DNA of 64,000 nt from Lojkania enalia (GCA_010094045.1 ML986769.1:31491-95490); one strand, 5' to 3'. Counted from the first letter of the stretch, positions 35,901-50,797 are shown. The notes: generated by a model from the sequence alone, not told the origin. Program-made: numbers and translations.

Positions 35901-38159
35901 CAACTAATTATATATCATAAATCCCTTATACTACCGGGATACTTAATTAACTATATAAAATAGGTATCTCTTACTATTATAACACCTCTTATAGTCCTTC
36001 TAAAGTTGTATAATATTAATCGCGATTCTCTCGAATAGTTTAGTAGCCGGGTAAAGTTAATTATACTAGCTAATCTACTGTAATAACTTCGCTTATATAT
36101 ATATCTAGTAATCTTACTATACTAGTACTTCCTAATTGCTTAACTAGATACCCTCAACTACCTAAAGTAGAGCTAATACTAAATCTCTACCTAGGTAGCC
36201 TAATAATTAGTACGCTTCAGCTAAAGAAATAATTCGCATTAGTTACTAGCGATAGAAGAGCTTTTCCTTAATTATTGCAACTGTCTTATATCCGGAAAGC
36301 AAATCGAGTAGAGGCCTTTTTACTAGGTCCGTATTTAGTAGCTAGTAGCTGTTAAACAACTCTAAATAACAAACGATATTATAGTAATTATACTAGTAAA
36401 AACAATCTCTGCCTAAATTAAACTAGATACTCTATTCCCTATTTCTAATTAGGGCTATTATATTAGTTAGCAACTAAAGGACGTAAGCAACTTCTATTAG
36501 CTTAATATCCCTTAGGCCTATAGAAGAATTAATCGTAATTATAATAGTACCCTATTCTAATATAGAGTATATACTACCTCCTACAGTGATTTTATCTTTA
36601 GAATTTACTATTCAAGTAGTCTACTAACTAAAAGCCTTAGAGTTACATATATAAATATTAGAACCTAGATTAAATATCTACCAATTTAAAATACTAGTAT
36701 CTTTTTTCTTAGGGGTAGTACTCGCTAAAAAATTGCCCCTTTAAATCACCTAGGTATTTCCCTAGAGGCTAGCAGCCTTTATAGAGGCCTTACTATTAAA
36801 CGAGGATTTCAACTTCTTATATTTTTCTATATTTACCTTTAGAGTATTCTTTTTTCTCTAGTTATTCCTATTTAAAATATTATCTCGGGCTTTTAGTATT
36901 TCCTAATCTAGTACCTAGTTTAGTAGCCTAATTAATTTGTTTACGTACTCGCAATTACTCTAGAAGTACTACTTCTTATAGAAGTAGGGTAGTAGAGTAC
37001 ATAATTGTAAACTAGATTTTTCTTAAAGCTGCTATATAGTACTATTAGAATTTGCTTAAAAAATTAATAGACGTTGTAAAGCTGTAAATAAGCTAAGCGC
37101 CTTCTATAGATTAAAACATCTATAGTAATTAGTATATTAGTATACTAATTGTTTAATCGTAGGAATTAGTTGATTAATCCTACCTAGCTTATTTTTAGCG
37201 TTGATTAGTACTATATAGATTAGCGCCCACACCTTATCTTTTTTAGCAACCGTTAGAAGAAAATCCTTTTCTGCTCTAAGGCCCTGAACTTCTACTAAGC
37301 TAGTAGCCTTAATATAACAGATTACCTGATTCTACTAATTTAGCTACTTCTCTACCTTTCTATTAGTTAAGTACTTGAGGAGAGCTTGATATTCCTTCTA
37401 GATTAGTTACTCCCTCAACTCGATAGTAGGCGCTAACTTTTTCTATAAGATTCTAAGAATTTTATAGCTAGTTATATCGTCGCTAAGTATTGCTTTATAT
37501 TAAGGCGATATTATTATTAGAATATCGCTATATATAGTATAGAGAGCGTCGTTAATCTTAATCTAATCCTTCCTCTATCAGTTATACTAGTCCCTTGCCC
37601 AGTTCCAATCTGTTATTTATATTAAGGTTATCTCCTTATATATAACTCTACTAGAGGAGTATCTTTCTATTTCCCCTTCTAGATTTATCTTCGGGGTCCG
37701 GAACTTACCTATATTAAAGAGGAGAGGTTCTAGCCCATAGATTTTAACCTCTTTAGGAGGTACGCTTGGATCCAAATATTCCTATACCCTTAGCCTACTA
37801 GCTATTAGTTTACGCTGCTCGAGCTAATCCTCCTAATCGCTAGAGGTACTAAGTATCTTCTTCTTAGATATAGCTATAGAGGAGTGTGCAACCGTTGTAA
37901 CACCAGAAATATACTAGGATATATTGATACTGGAGAATAAAATAGCCTTAAACGCGATACAGCGTGTTAATAAGCTTATAAAGTATAGAATTTGCACGTA
38001 ATTCTAATAGCTGAGTGCCTAAAAAAATCGTTGGTAAACGATAAAGATAATAATATCGCGATATTGCGACACCAAATAAAAAAGGTATAATATCGATCGC
38101 GATATATATATAAAAAGGTTGAGTTGCAGTTATTTTAGTACGGTAACCGGGCTTATAAC

Positions 38160-38363
38160 TGTAGTGAGAGGCGAATCTTATCTCAGGGAGGGAGATGAGG
38201 AGCTGAACTAGTTGATTGAAGATGGCCAGCGGGCCATATTTATGTACATGAAAAAGGGGTATATTAGCTAATATCCAGCGTGATATCCGGCGTAATATCG
38301 ACCGTGATATCGTACGTTGATATCTAATACAGCTCGGCAGACTAGCTGAAAATCCCTATAATA
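38160..38363 (-). repeat. Copia C1 5' LTR
   Basis: 204 bp. It keeps an intact tgtagtgagagg end, so it is the least mutated terminus of the family in this window. Confidence 0.92.
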
Positions 38364-38495
38364 AGTTATATATAATCTCTTACTAAATTCTTTTAGATAT
38401 ACTTTCTAAGTTCTTCTCTTTATTCTCAGTTTAAGTTATATATTAGACTAGATTTTAGTTTTCTTTTATCTTTAATAATAATCTTATAGTTATAT

Positions 38496-38841
38496 TATTA
38501 CGGATAACTTTATACTAGAGCCTATTAAGGTATAGAATTCTATATAGATAAGCGAGTAGAGCTAGATTATATAAATAGTTTAGCAACTTAATTAAGACTA
38601 AACTACTTAGCCTGCTCAGTCGCAGGTAGGCGACTAAGTAAGGGGAATAGTAGGAAGACTAAATTGTATTTAACAATCTTACAACTCTAACCTTTATAGC
38701 TCTTTATAGTTAACTTAAATATCCTTTATACACTCTACTTACGCATTTCTATTATAAGCTTATAAGAATAATCTCTCTATAGTATATAATTACTCTTAAT
38801 TATTACCCTATTCTATACCTAGCTAATTAATAGCTGTTATA
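38496..38841 (+). repeat. Gypsy A' 5' LTR
   Basis: 346 bp. Its first part (about 150 bp) is unlike the Gypsy A LTR, while the last part (about 200 bp) is closely related. Confidence 0.9.
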
Positions 38842-40283
38842 CTTTAACTACCCTTATAAGGCTAGAAGAAGTAAGACTAGTTAGACTACCCTAGTTATAA
38901 GGAAAGAGATACCTTTAGTAAGTAACGTAGGAAACTCACGCAAGTATAATATTAGGATTAACTAGTAAGGCTACCTCTTTAGAGGTAGATATAATAACTA
39001 TATTTATAAGAATATAGAATAAATTAATATAATAATAGGAACAGCTAGTCTTAATAGATAAATAAATAAGAAGCCTAAAAGAGACCTAGAATAGCCTTCT
39101 TAAAAGCTTTAAAAGAATATAAGAAATAGTTAATAGTAAGTAAGAAATAGGACTTATAGGAATTATCTAGAAACTTAAGTAAGTTAAAAGAACGCTACTA
39201 ATAACGTATTATTAGCAACGAATTAAGTTAGTACTACTTAATAAGTTTAACAGAACCAGGTCTAAACTTAAAGGGTTCCTAGTAGTAGTAAGAATCTATA
39301 TTAATACTAACCTAGATATTATCTAATATAAGAATAAGAAAGTATTATTTATAACAGTATACTTAACAGGTAAACCTCTTAACTAGTTCTAGTCCTTTCT
39401 AATAGATTTTAAGAACTACGCGAAAGAATACTAGAAAAGTAAAACTAAGGTAATATTTACAAGTTTAGTATACTTCTAATAGAAACTTAAACTAGCGTTT
39501 AGAGATATTAATGAAGTACGAGTAGTAGAAGATAGACTCTACAATCTAGTTTAACTAGGATCTATTACCTTATATATATCGAGTTTTTAACAGCTCTTAA
39601 ATAAAGTTATATAAAATAACTATAGTATAATAGTAAAATTCTACAGAGGATTAAAAATAGAAATAAGAAAGGGTAATAATATATATAGAACAACCTTAGG
39701 ACCTAGTATTATACTTCTAACTAGTAAAAAGAATTAACGACGAACTGTACTAGTTTAAAAATAAGAAAAGGTAAGCGTACTACTAAAGGATATACTTTTT
39801 AGTAAAGGCTGCCGACGCGGGTGGACCTATAGATTTAAACGCTACTAGAGAAAAGAAGCCTAAATTACAGGCGACTTAGGAAAAGAAGACTTAGAGGAAA
39901 GATATTAAGTACTATAATTGTTAGAAACTAGAATATATAGTAAAGGAATATCGAAGTAAAAAGAAAGAAAAGAAAAACCGGCCTATAGAAGACAAACCGC
40001 AGGAAGTAGGTAAAGAAAAACTAGCCGCAACTATAGAATACGGAACCTTATATTAGTCCTTCTATAATAAAGACGAGTATTAAATATACTAATAACTTAA
40101 AGAAACTATAGGATATTAGCCTTAGAAGAAAATACAACTTACAGCAACGTAAGAACGTATAAAAAGATAGCTAAAAGAAGTTTATAAAGAATTAAGCAAG
40201 GATAAAGAAATAAATACTCTATTATAAATAGAAGAAACTACTACTAGAGTACTAATATCTAAACTAGTACCTAGAGTATATTC

Positions 40284-40487
40284 TATAGTAAGAGGCGAAT
40301 CTTATCTCAGGGAGGGAGATAAGGAGCTGAACTAGTTAATTGAAGATAGCCAGCAGGCCATATTTATATACATGAAAAAGGGGTATATTAGCTAATATCT
40401 AGCGTGATATCCGGCGTAATATCGACCGTAATATCGTACGTCGATATCTAATACAGCTTGGTAGACTAGCTAAAAATCTCTATAACA
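40284..40487 (-). repeat. solo LTR of the Copia C1 family inside Gypsy A'
   Basis: 204 bp flanked by tattc at 40,279-40,283 and 40,488-40,492. Gypsy A shows the empty site at about 26,395-26,410, which confirms a true insertion and the 5-bp duplication. Confidence 0.94.
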
Positions 40488-42999
40488 TATTCTATATATT
40501 AATAAGGAATAATCGAGTATAAATAGGGAACTCCGGCTCTTATAGCTACCCTATAAGAAGAACTACCTATAAGGTTCTATAATAAGAATAGACTAGAATA
40601 AGATATTGTCGACGTTTATAAAGAATAGTAAAATATCTACCCTAGAGAGATCCGCTTCTTATACTTCCAAAAATAGATAGAGACGACAAAAGTAGTAGAA
40701 GGATATCTTAATATAATAGATTAGGACAAGGCTGCATATATAATATAAAAAGCAGTAGCCTTCTTACGAAGTAAAGTACTAGTAAAATACTAGATACTAA
40801 AAGTATTATAATATAAATAAGAATAGAACTACTAGATTAGAAAAGACGATAACTCTTATATAAACTAATACTATCTAGTATATTTTAAGATAGTATAGAT
40901 ATCGTATATTAAATAATAATACAGGACCTACTAAAAAAGAAAAGAAAATACAGGTATATAGCTAAAACAACTAAATAAAAACGAGGTATTAAAAAACCCT
41001 ATAAAGTAAGAAGCTATAATAGAATAGGAAGTTACTAAACAAACCTAAAACTATATAGTACTTAAACCTAGACTTCTACTACCTAAGGTATATATTAGAG
41101 GAAGATTATAGTATAAATGTCTAGAACGAAAATGCCTAAAATATATATCTATAAAAGAAGTAATAGTCTACTAGCCTAAGATAACTTAACTATACGGGAA
41201 TATAGGAGAATACTATCTTATAATACTAGGATAATATCACGGCTATAAGGTATATATACTTATTAATAGTAGAGTAATATAGAATTTTATAGCTAGCAAC
41301 TATATTACTAGAAAAGGAATACTTATAGTACAACTAGAACGACCTTATATAATCTAAATTATAGAGGGAAAAGATTTCTAAAAGAAAGTTATATATACTA
41401 TAGAACTAGAAGAGTTTAAAATTCTAGGAACAACCTAATAAGGATAGATATTCTAAATTATAGAAATTACCGACTATAATATTATCCTAGAGATTCTATA
41501 GTTAAGAAAAGAAAACCCTTAGATAAACTAGTAAACCGGACGAATTATCCTTAAAAATTCGGGTTAGCTAGTTAAGGAACAACTCGCTGTAATAGTAAAG
41601 AAAGTAGTAAAAGAGTTATTCTTAATAGAAAACGTATTATATAGTATACCTAAAGAATACTAATACTTAATAGAACAACTTTAAAAACTACTATAATACC
41701 TACCTAAATATAGAGAATACGATTATAAAATTAAATTATAACTAGAAAAAGAACCTAAATATAAACTAATATACAGCCTAATATTAAGGGAAGTAGAGGC
41801 TCTAGAATAATATATAGACGAGTACCTGAAGAAAGGAATAATCTAAGAATTAAACTTACTAGTAGTATACCCTATACTCTTTATAGATAAGAAAGGAATA
41901 ATAGACCTATAAATATATATCGATTATTATACTCTTAATAATATTATAATTAAGGACCGATACCCCTTACTACTTATCCGTGACTTAAGAGACTAATTAA
42001 GAGAAGCTACTATCTTTATAAAATTAAACATCTAGAATATATACTATTAGATCCGTATTAAAGAAGGAGATAAGTGGAAAATAGCATTTAGAATAAAAAA
42101 GGGACTCTTTAAATACCTAGTTATACTATTCGGACTTACTAATATACTAGCTACTTTTTAAAAACGAATTAATAAGGTATTAAGACTATACTTTAGACGA
42201 TTCTATATAGTATATTTAGATAACGTTCTCGTATATTTAAAAATAAAGTAAGAATATAAGGAATATATCGAATAAGTACTACGCGTATTATAAGTAGTAA
42301 AATTATACTTTAAGGTAAGAAAATACGAATTCTATATTATACGAATAAACTACTTAGAATTTATTATTAAACTAGGACAACTATAAATAGACCTAAATAA
42401 ATTAGTAGTAATTAGAGACTAGCTAGCCCTAAAATTAGTTAAAGATATCTAATCCTTTATAGGATTTTATAACTTCTATTAAACCTTTATAGATAATTAG
42501 AGTAATATAACTATACCCTTAACTCAACTATTAAGAAAAGATATTACTTTTATATAGGGAAACGAATAAGAAAAAGCCTTCTAAGAAGTTAAGAAACAAT
42601 TTTAATGAGAACTAGTACTAAAACTCTATAACCTAGAAAAGAAAGCTTTTATAGAAACTAACGTATTAGGAATAAAAATAGCCGGAATTCTCATACAAAT
42701 CTATAATAGAAAATAATATCTAGTAGTATACTATTTACAAAAACTTATACTAGTAGAGATAAATTATAATATATATAACTAAGAACTTCTAGCTATTATA
42801 GTATACTTTAAAGAATAGCGTGTATACCTATAAGGAGTAAAATAGTAAACTAAAGTCTATTGCAATTATAAGAATCTTACTACCTTTCTTACTACTAAAA
42901 CTCTTACCCCTAGATAGGTTAGATAGTTATAAGAACTAGCTACATTCGACTTTAAGATCGTCTATATTAGCGGAAAATAAAACCGAAGAGTAGATATAT

Positions 43000-43163
43000 T
43001 ATAACGGTTAATAGTAAAGGAGCTATAGTTATATTATATAATTATAGCTTGTATAGCAGTTACTACCTATAGATACTAGAGAGAGCTGCCTGCAAGAGTA
43101 GACAAGGAGAAGATAGATATAATAAAATAGATAATTAACTATTTTATACCCTATTCTCTTATA
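43000..43163 (+). repeat. Copia C3 5' LTR
   Basis: 164 bp, tataac start and ctcttata end. Confidence 0.92.
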
Positions 43164-46100
43164 GTTATAAGCTTAAATTGCAACTAAACAGCTTATAACG
43201 GATTATAATAGTAGAGATCGTACGATTAAAGCTTATAGACTAATCTTACTTACAGTAATTAACTAGTACCTAGAATTAAGACCTGCGATAGGTTATACTA
43301 TATAGAGCTGCTGATAACTATAGCTACTAATTTAGACCCGGTAGTTACATAGGTAACTATTATCCTTAATTAAGCCGATGACTAGTATAAATAGTTATTT
43401 ATTCGAAAGGATACTGCCTAAAAGTATAACCTCTAGTAGTATATAAATCCTGCTATAATAGTAGCAGACCTGCCTATATTAACGGTATTACCTAAACTAT
43501 AGTTTATAGACTATAATAAGAATACGATATTATTAGCTTACCTTACTACTACTCAGCAGAAGCTCTACGAATAGAAGTACGAGCGATAGAAACGCTGGGA
43601 TATTAAGTTTATACGTTAGAAGAAAGCTCTTACTAAATTTAACTCTAAGATTAGTAAGACGATAGCTATAAAGCATCTTTACCTAATTGAGAATAAGGAT
43701 ATACTATACGATCGATTAATAATACTTAAGAAGTACCTCGTACCGTTTAATGTAATATATTAACGCGATCTTATCGCACGCTATAAAACGCTTTAGATAC
43801 TACTATAAGGTAGGAAGGTTAAAGAGTAGCTATAATCTTAGGTGGAAGTTATAAACATGTGTATCGCTGTAAATATACTAGAGATAATAGGTTCTAGAGT
43901 ATAAGAGGACTTCCTTATTATTTGTAGGACAATCGATCTAGAATATAGTATATTAGGTCTATATACTCTTATTAACCTAGAGGAAGCTGGTGCGATAATA
44001 CTATTAGTAGAGGACTATATTAGCAAGTTTACTACTCACCTTAAGCGTGTACGACCTTTATTAATAGGACTTAGCTCTATAGTAGTAGAGCTCGACGCTA
44101 CGAAGCCTTAAAAGCAGTAGAAGAAGAATAGTAATAAGAATAAGCCTTAATACCTATATAGTTTAAGATACTTCTAGATAGACTATTAGTTAATTAACCC
44201 TAAACACCTATAAAGACCGAAGACCTATATAAATATCGTTAGTTAGAAGAAATTAGACGCTACTATTACCTCTAACCTAAGCTTGCGGGACAAAATTAAT
44301 AAGGCACTTAATAGATGGTATATAAAACGATAAGAAATAGGAGAAATTGCTATAGACGATAGAGCTCTTTCTAGTAGACCTACAGCTAATATAGTATAAT
44401 ATACTTCTAATAATAAGCTTCGCGCTTAAAATAACGAAAAGCCTTATACTTAAGAAAATAATGCTAAAGGGGATTTAACTTAGATAATTATAGATAATAG
44501 TATAAAGCTAGATAATAGACTATATATAGTAGTTAGTATAGATAAAGATATTAACAAGCTTAATAATTAATAGATACTTAATCCTGGTTCTAATACCCAC
44601 GTTGTTAATATAGAAGACTAGATAGGATAGATAAGAGAATATAACGCTAAGGATACCGATTTTATAGGCGCTAGTACTAGACGTATATAGATTACTATAT
44701 AGGGAAGTATAAAGCTTATAGTAAAAACGCTAATAGGTATTTAACTATTAGTACTTACCTATATCGCCTATATTCTAGGATTTATTACTAGTCTAATAGG
44801 TTTAGTATATTATCGAAAGATTAATATATACTTTAACTTAGGATAGGATTTACTATATAGAAGCGATCTAAAGATAGCTCTTACATACTTAGAGTACTAT
44901 AGAAGATACTAGCTAGTAGACGCTGATATATTATACCGACTAAACTCTATAATACTGTTATTATTTAGTACTATCTACCGTTCTTTAAAGATACCACGCC
45001 CAGATTAAATAGTTAATACTAGAACAGCTTATCAGATATAGAGTTATCTAGGTAGAAAGGCTATTAAGAAGCTAATAATAAATGTTAATAGGATTGCTAT
45101 TAAAGGTATTATAGACGAATTCTATAATATTTGTATAGAGACTAAGTTGATAAAAAATATATTTTAGAGACGATAAGAAGATTATATTAAGAGGCTATTC
45201 TATTAAATCGCTATTAATATTATTTAACTAATACCTTAAGGAGAAGCCTATCTAAATAGTAATTAATAGGCTAGATATATAGTAGAATAATACTTAAAGT
45301 AGTATAAAGTTTCTACCTTTCTAAACTAAATAAAAGCTTTTTTAGGTTAATAGATAATCTAGACAATATATAAAATATAGTAAATCTTTAACTATAATAT
45401 TATAGAGATTAAAGCGGATAATAATCGTAGATATAGTATATTACCGAATATTCTAGAAGACCTCTACTATAACCTTAGCATTTAATATAAACCGCGAGCT
45501 GAATATATAGAAGAATAGAATAGATTAGTAGAGTAAGCAGGATTAATACTTATTATTTAAACTAGAGCTATAAGGATTTAAGTAGGACTACTAAAGTCCC
45601 TAACTTATAAACTAATTCGAACTACTATATATATCCTAAACTAAACACTTATAGAAGTACTAAAATAGAAGATATTATACGAGATTGTTTGGGGGGTAAA
45701 GTTAAAGGCTTATTATATACGTTTAATAGGCTGTTAAGCCTATATACTTAACTAATAGTTTAAGCATACTAATAAGCTTAAATTAAAAGTATTAATCGAA
45801 TACTTTATTAGTTATAATTTAACTAACATTTTTAGAATATAGCTACCTACTAAGAATAAAGTTATCTATATATAAGACGTAATATTTAATACTACAAGGT
45901 TCTATAAGGGACCTTAAAGCTATATCTATAAATTAGTAATTAAAGAATTTATCAAACTTCTAGTATTTCTAGAGAAATTAGAATTAGATAATATAGCTAT
46001 TAAAGACCTATTAACCTTACGATAGTAATAAACTCTAAGCGCACCTGTACTCTTAGAGTTATAAGTAGGGGGTAAGAATTCTAAGAATATAGAGATAGAG

Positions 46101-48118
46101 CAACCGATTTAATAGGTCTAGTCTAGCTTTAGATTGCCGACTCTAGAAAGATTAATATTAAACTTATCTAATAGATAAAGGAATAAAGATTAGTAGGAAC
46201 TATCTACTACCCAACTTAAAGGTTATATACCTAACCGGTATTAGAATAACGCCTTAAAGCGTTAAAACCTTAAGTTTAGTATAGATAATATTATCGAAGA
46301 ATAACAGATACGATAGAATATCGATTTTTATAAGCTAGATAGATAGTAGAGTTACGCTATTTTATATAGCGTATCTATTAGTGATTACCTTAAAGCTTTT
46401 TTAACTACTTTAAAGGTAGAGCCGACAATAAAAATATATTAGAATTAGTTCTCTAAAGCTCTTCGATTATATTAAGAACTAGACAACTATTAGTATAGTA
46501 AGCAGTTTCGAGAAGCAGCTTAAAAAGAGTATCGTTAGATCTAGAGTAAAGGCTGTTTTACGAAGATAACGTAGATAGTAGATAGTATAGATATAGAGAT
46601 ATTATCTATAATATAGGTATTTACATATAAATTCGATGAAGATAGTTACTTCTATTACTTTAAAGTACAACTTATCGTTCGAAGAGACCTATAACAGCCT
46701 TATAAAGATACCTATATAGTAATACTAGCTATATAAACATTTCGAGTAATAATTACAATTGTGAATTAATTTAAACTAGAGCTAATATAGTATAACATAC
46801 TGAACGCTTTTCTTAATACTACTCTTAATCGAAAGCTCTATATTAAAACGCCTAATAGATTTAAGAAAGATAGAGAGCTTTTATAGCTACTAAGAGTATT
46901 ATATAGACTAAAAGAGTTACTACTACTATAGTACAAAGATCTGAGAAAAACATTACTACTACTAGAGTTAACCCTAATTAGAGGGTTTCTATGCGTCTAT
47001 ATTAATAAGTAGTTAATTCTATTTATCTACGTTAACAATATTATTATAGTATTCTACTAGAAGAATTAACACCTATATTAGAATCTAGAGAAGAGATTCT
47101 AAGAATACTACAACTTAAACTACCTTAGCCTACTAAAGTAGTTCTTAGGTATACGCGTTATTCGAAATACTAATATATAGATAATCTACTTAGTTTAAGA
47201 TACTTATATTAATAAGGTTACTATAAAGTATAATATAATTACTATAGGTCGCTATTTAGAGATATCTATAGTAGTAAACTATCTAGAGTAGTTAACTAAA
47301 GAACTAAACCAAGCGTAGACGAAGATATACTAGAAACTAGTTAGTTATCTAGCCTTCTTTATATAGTTTATATAACTAGATCTAGTATAAGCTTACGTAA
47401 TCTATATATCACATTTAACTAATCTAGGTTAACTATACCTTAGCTCTATTCGAAAATTATAGAACTATATTATTAATATAAAATATCGAGCTCTATAAAT
47501 ATAGGTAGTAGATAAAGGAGGAATCTAAGAATATCTTATAATACTATAAGACTACTATAATCTAATATTTTTTAGAGTATTAGATACTACTTTTACTAAC
47601 GATATTAAGACGTATCGAAGCTTTTAGGGATATATTTTCTAGCTATTCGACATAACTATTAACTAGAAATTAACTCTACAGCGTATAGTTACAAAATTAA
47701 TAATAGAGGTAAAGCTATTCGCTCTATTACTTGTAGAATTAGAAATAGAAGAATAGTATCGTCTATTTAATAGATTATCTATAAAGCTTAATTAGACACC
47801 TATTATCTAGTACGACAACCAGCAGACAGTAAGAATCGTTATAAAGGAGTAGGATAAGCTTATTACTAAGCTTAAATACGTCGATACCTACTAGAACTAG
47901 ATTTACTAAGAAGTTGAGCAGCATTACCTATACGTATAGTAGAGACCTACTAATTAGATGCCCGCTGATTGTATAATAAAGATACTTCCTTGTTAGAAGT
48001 ATATAGAGTTTGTTAGACAGCTATATCTAATAGATATACGCTTAAAAGTTTAAAAGATTGAGAGAAATACTAATTAGTTTATTCTTCTGTTATAAGGCGA
48101 CTACTAGATAAGGGAGTA

Positions 48119-48282
48119 TATAACAGTTAATAGTAAAGGAGCTATAGTTATATTATATAATTATAGCTTGTATAGCAGTCACCACCTGTAGATACTAGAG
48201 AGAGCTGCCTATAAGAGTAGATAAGGAGAAGATAGATATAATAAAATAGACAATTAACTATTTTATACCCTATTCTCTTATA
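48119..48282 (+). repeat. Copia C3 3' LTR
   Basis: 164 bp; the same length as the 5' LTR, and only transitions separate the two. Confidence 0.92.
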
Positions 48283-50451
48283 TATATTAAGTAGACTATT
48301 AGGATATAAGTAAGAAAAAGGAACTACAGCTACGCTACTAAGAAGATAATAAGATAGAAGTATAGTATATAATTACTTACGACTCGCAGTAATAACTATT
48401 ACTAAAAAAGTAAGTTGGATAACTCTAATTAGATTAGTAATAGACGGAATATCTAAAGAACTCTAAGAATAAGAACTAGAATAGATAGATAAACTACTAT
48501 ATATCTACAACTAGATCTATATACTAGTTAAAATTAGAAAAGAATTTATTAGGTAATTTTATAAAGCCCCTACCTACAAATACTAAGAAATAGAGAAAAC
48601 GCTAGAATAAATCCTTAGAGGATTCTACTTTCCTAAAGTAAGAGAATAGGTAAAGAATATATTACGAGAATATATAGACTACTAATAGAATAAACCTAAT
48701 AGATATATACCCTATAAACTATTATAAAACCTAAAAATACTAACTAGACTATAGATAGAAATTATTATAAACTTTATCGTTAAGCTACTAAAGTTAAAAG
48801 ACTACTCTAAAGGGGAAGTATATAACTCTATTATAATAATTGTAGATAGACTTATATAATATACCTACTTTATTCTCTGTAATAAAGTATTATCAGTAGA
48901 ATAGATTACAAACATCTTTCTAAAATAGATTATCGTATAATATAAGGTACTATAGAAGATAATTATAAACTTACTAGAAATTAAATATAAGATATCTATA
49001 GTATTTTACCTATAAACAGATAGATAGATAGAATAAATAAACTAAATAGTAGAATAATACCTATAGTACTACCTTAACTATAGATAAAATAATTGAGTAA
49101 TACTACTACTAATAGTATAACTCGCGTATAATAGTACTATATATAATATAACCGGAGTATTACTATTTATAGTAAACTATAGGTATAAACTAAAAACCTA
49201 TAATACCCTAATTAAAGTAGTATTATAGGTACCCCAGGTATAAGAATAAGTCGAGATTATTTAATAAATATAAGACTTACTAAAGAAAAACCTCTAGTTC
49301 CTATAATATACTATAAAGAAATACTATAATAAGAAATATAAACAACTACCTTACTTTAAGAAGAGAGAAAAAGTTTAGCTGCTACAATAAAATATTTAAA
49401 ATAAACGACTAAGAAGTAAACTAGATTATATTAAAATTAGACTATATAAGATTAAGGAATAAATATTACCTGTAAACTATCAACTTAAATTACCTACAAC
49501 TATAAAAATCTATTTAACCTTCTATATTGTACTTATAGAAAAGGCGCCCTAAAATGCTAAACTAGTAGTATATAATATAAACGTATACGGAGAAAACTAG
49601 AAATAGAAAGTTAAGAAAATAATAAGGTATAAAATATAGAATAGTAAATAATACTATCTAATTAAATAGTTAGGAATAGACGAATATAGGAACCTATAAA
49701 ATAATATCTAGGAACTAGAAGAAAACCTTAGCCCTATAGTATTGTAGGTATATTATAAAGACTAAATTTATAGAGAAAACCTAAAAATAGAATAGTAGAA
49801 TTAAACGATATTAGCTATATTATAGGAGGTGACTCCGCTTTAGAAAGAAGACCCGCCTTATAATCTACTTCTTCTTTTTTCTTAAGCTACTTCTACGCAC
49901 GTTTATAACCCTCTATTTATTTATACTTTATATATTTACAAATCTTTTAAGAACGCTGAACTTTTATTTAGACTACTACCGCCCTACTACTTACGTCCTC
50001 TAGCTGATCTAGGATCTTTTAATACTCCTCTTTAGCCAGCCGAAACTGGTAATCTAATTTATTAACCTTCTTATTCTAACGTTCTACTACTATATATAAA
50101 TATTGTAAACTAATAAGGGAATCGAAGTATATAAGCATTCTAGGTATTATAGGAAATGTTATAAGACAACTATATACTAGACCGAAGGTATTTAGAATAG
50201 TATAATTGTTTTAGAGTCTCCTTTTTATTAATTTTATACGTTAGCCTCTTATAAGAATAATAAGAATAAGGTATTATAATTAAACTAGAAGAGTTAATAC
50301 AGTCGGCGCAACGATAGCGACTTAATATAGAATAATAAGAAGGAGGTATTAGGGAAGTATATAAAAAACGTACAAGTAGCTCGCTAACCCTACTATATAA
50401 TTAAAAAGAACAGAATAGCTCTTAGGCTAAAAACTTAGAGAGGGGAGATAG

Positions 50452-50797
50452 TATTATAGACACCCTCGTACTAGAGCCTATTAAAGTATAGGATTCTATA
50501 TAGATAAGTAGGTAGAGCTAGATTATATAAATAGCTCAGCGACTTAGTTGAGACTAAGCTACTAAGCCCGTTTAGTCACAGATAGGCGACTAAGTAAGGG
50601 TAATAGTAGAAAGACTAAATTGTATTTAACGACCTTACAACTCTAACCTTTATAGCTCTTTATAGTTAACTTAAATATTCTTCGCATACTCTACTTATAT
50701 ACTTCTATTATAAGCCTATAAAAATAATCTCCCCGTAGTACGTAATTACTCTTAGTTATTACCCTATCCTGTACCTGGCCAATTAGAAGCTGTTACA
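50452..50797 (+). repeat. Gypsy A' 3' LTR
   Basis: 346 bp, and it keeps the tgttaca end. The purine tract precedes it and the tatat duplication follows. Confidence 0.9.

Larger units (their letters stand above)
32702..38363 (-). mobile_element. Copia C1: complete Ty1/Copia retrotransposon
   Basis: It is 5,662 bp with 204-bp LTRs (32,702-32,905 and 38,160-38,363) and target duplication agtta (32,697-32,701 and 38,364-38,368). Coding sense is minus: RNase H (IKSTTEAELL-type) at about 33,460-33,500, and reverse transcriptase (VFAYKFN.., then LYKFKAR) at about 34,540-34,600. Next to the 5' LTR (38,147-38,159) is ccgggcttataac, which in element sense is gttataagcccgg and matches the initiator-tRNA-Met anticodon arm apart from one RIP-type change. 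It is inserted in Gypsy B. All frames are interrupted. Confidence 0.92.
43000..48282 (+). mobile_element. Copia C3: complete Ty1/Copia retrotransposon inside Gypsy A'
   Basis: It is 5,283 bp with 164-bp LTRs (43,000-43,163 and 48,119-48,282) that differ at about eight positions, all transitions, and target duplication tatat (42,995-42,999 and 48,283-48,287). The empty site is visible in Gypsy A near 28,905-28,920. Plus orientation: protease-like ILNPGSNTHV at about 44,575-44,615, reverse transcriptase TYKFDEDSY at about 46,625, and the polymerase motif as Tyr-Val-Asn-Asn at about 47,028-47,045. Directly after the 5' LTR is gttataagc, a shortened version of the primer site seen in C1 and C2. 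Confidence 0.92.
38496..50797 (+). mobile_element. Gypsy A': second copy of the Gypsy A family, itself invaded
   Basis: LTRs of 346 bp (38,496-38,841 and 50,452-50,797) with target duplication tatat (38,491-38,495 and 50,798-50,802). Without the solo LTR (204+5 bp) and Copia C3 (5,283+5 bp) it is about 6,805 bp, matching Gypsy A. The internal sequence aligns with Gypsy A from gag to chromodomain in plus orientation. Its reverse transcriptase motif at 42,213-42,224 reads Tyr-Leu-Asp-Asn, so a different Asp is lost than in Gypsy A. A purine-rich tract (agaggggagatag) precedes the 3' LTR. It is inserted in Gypsy B. Confidence 0.92.
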
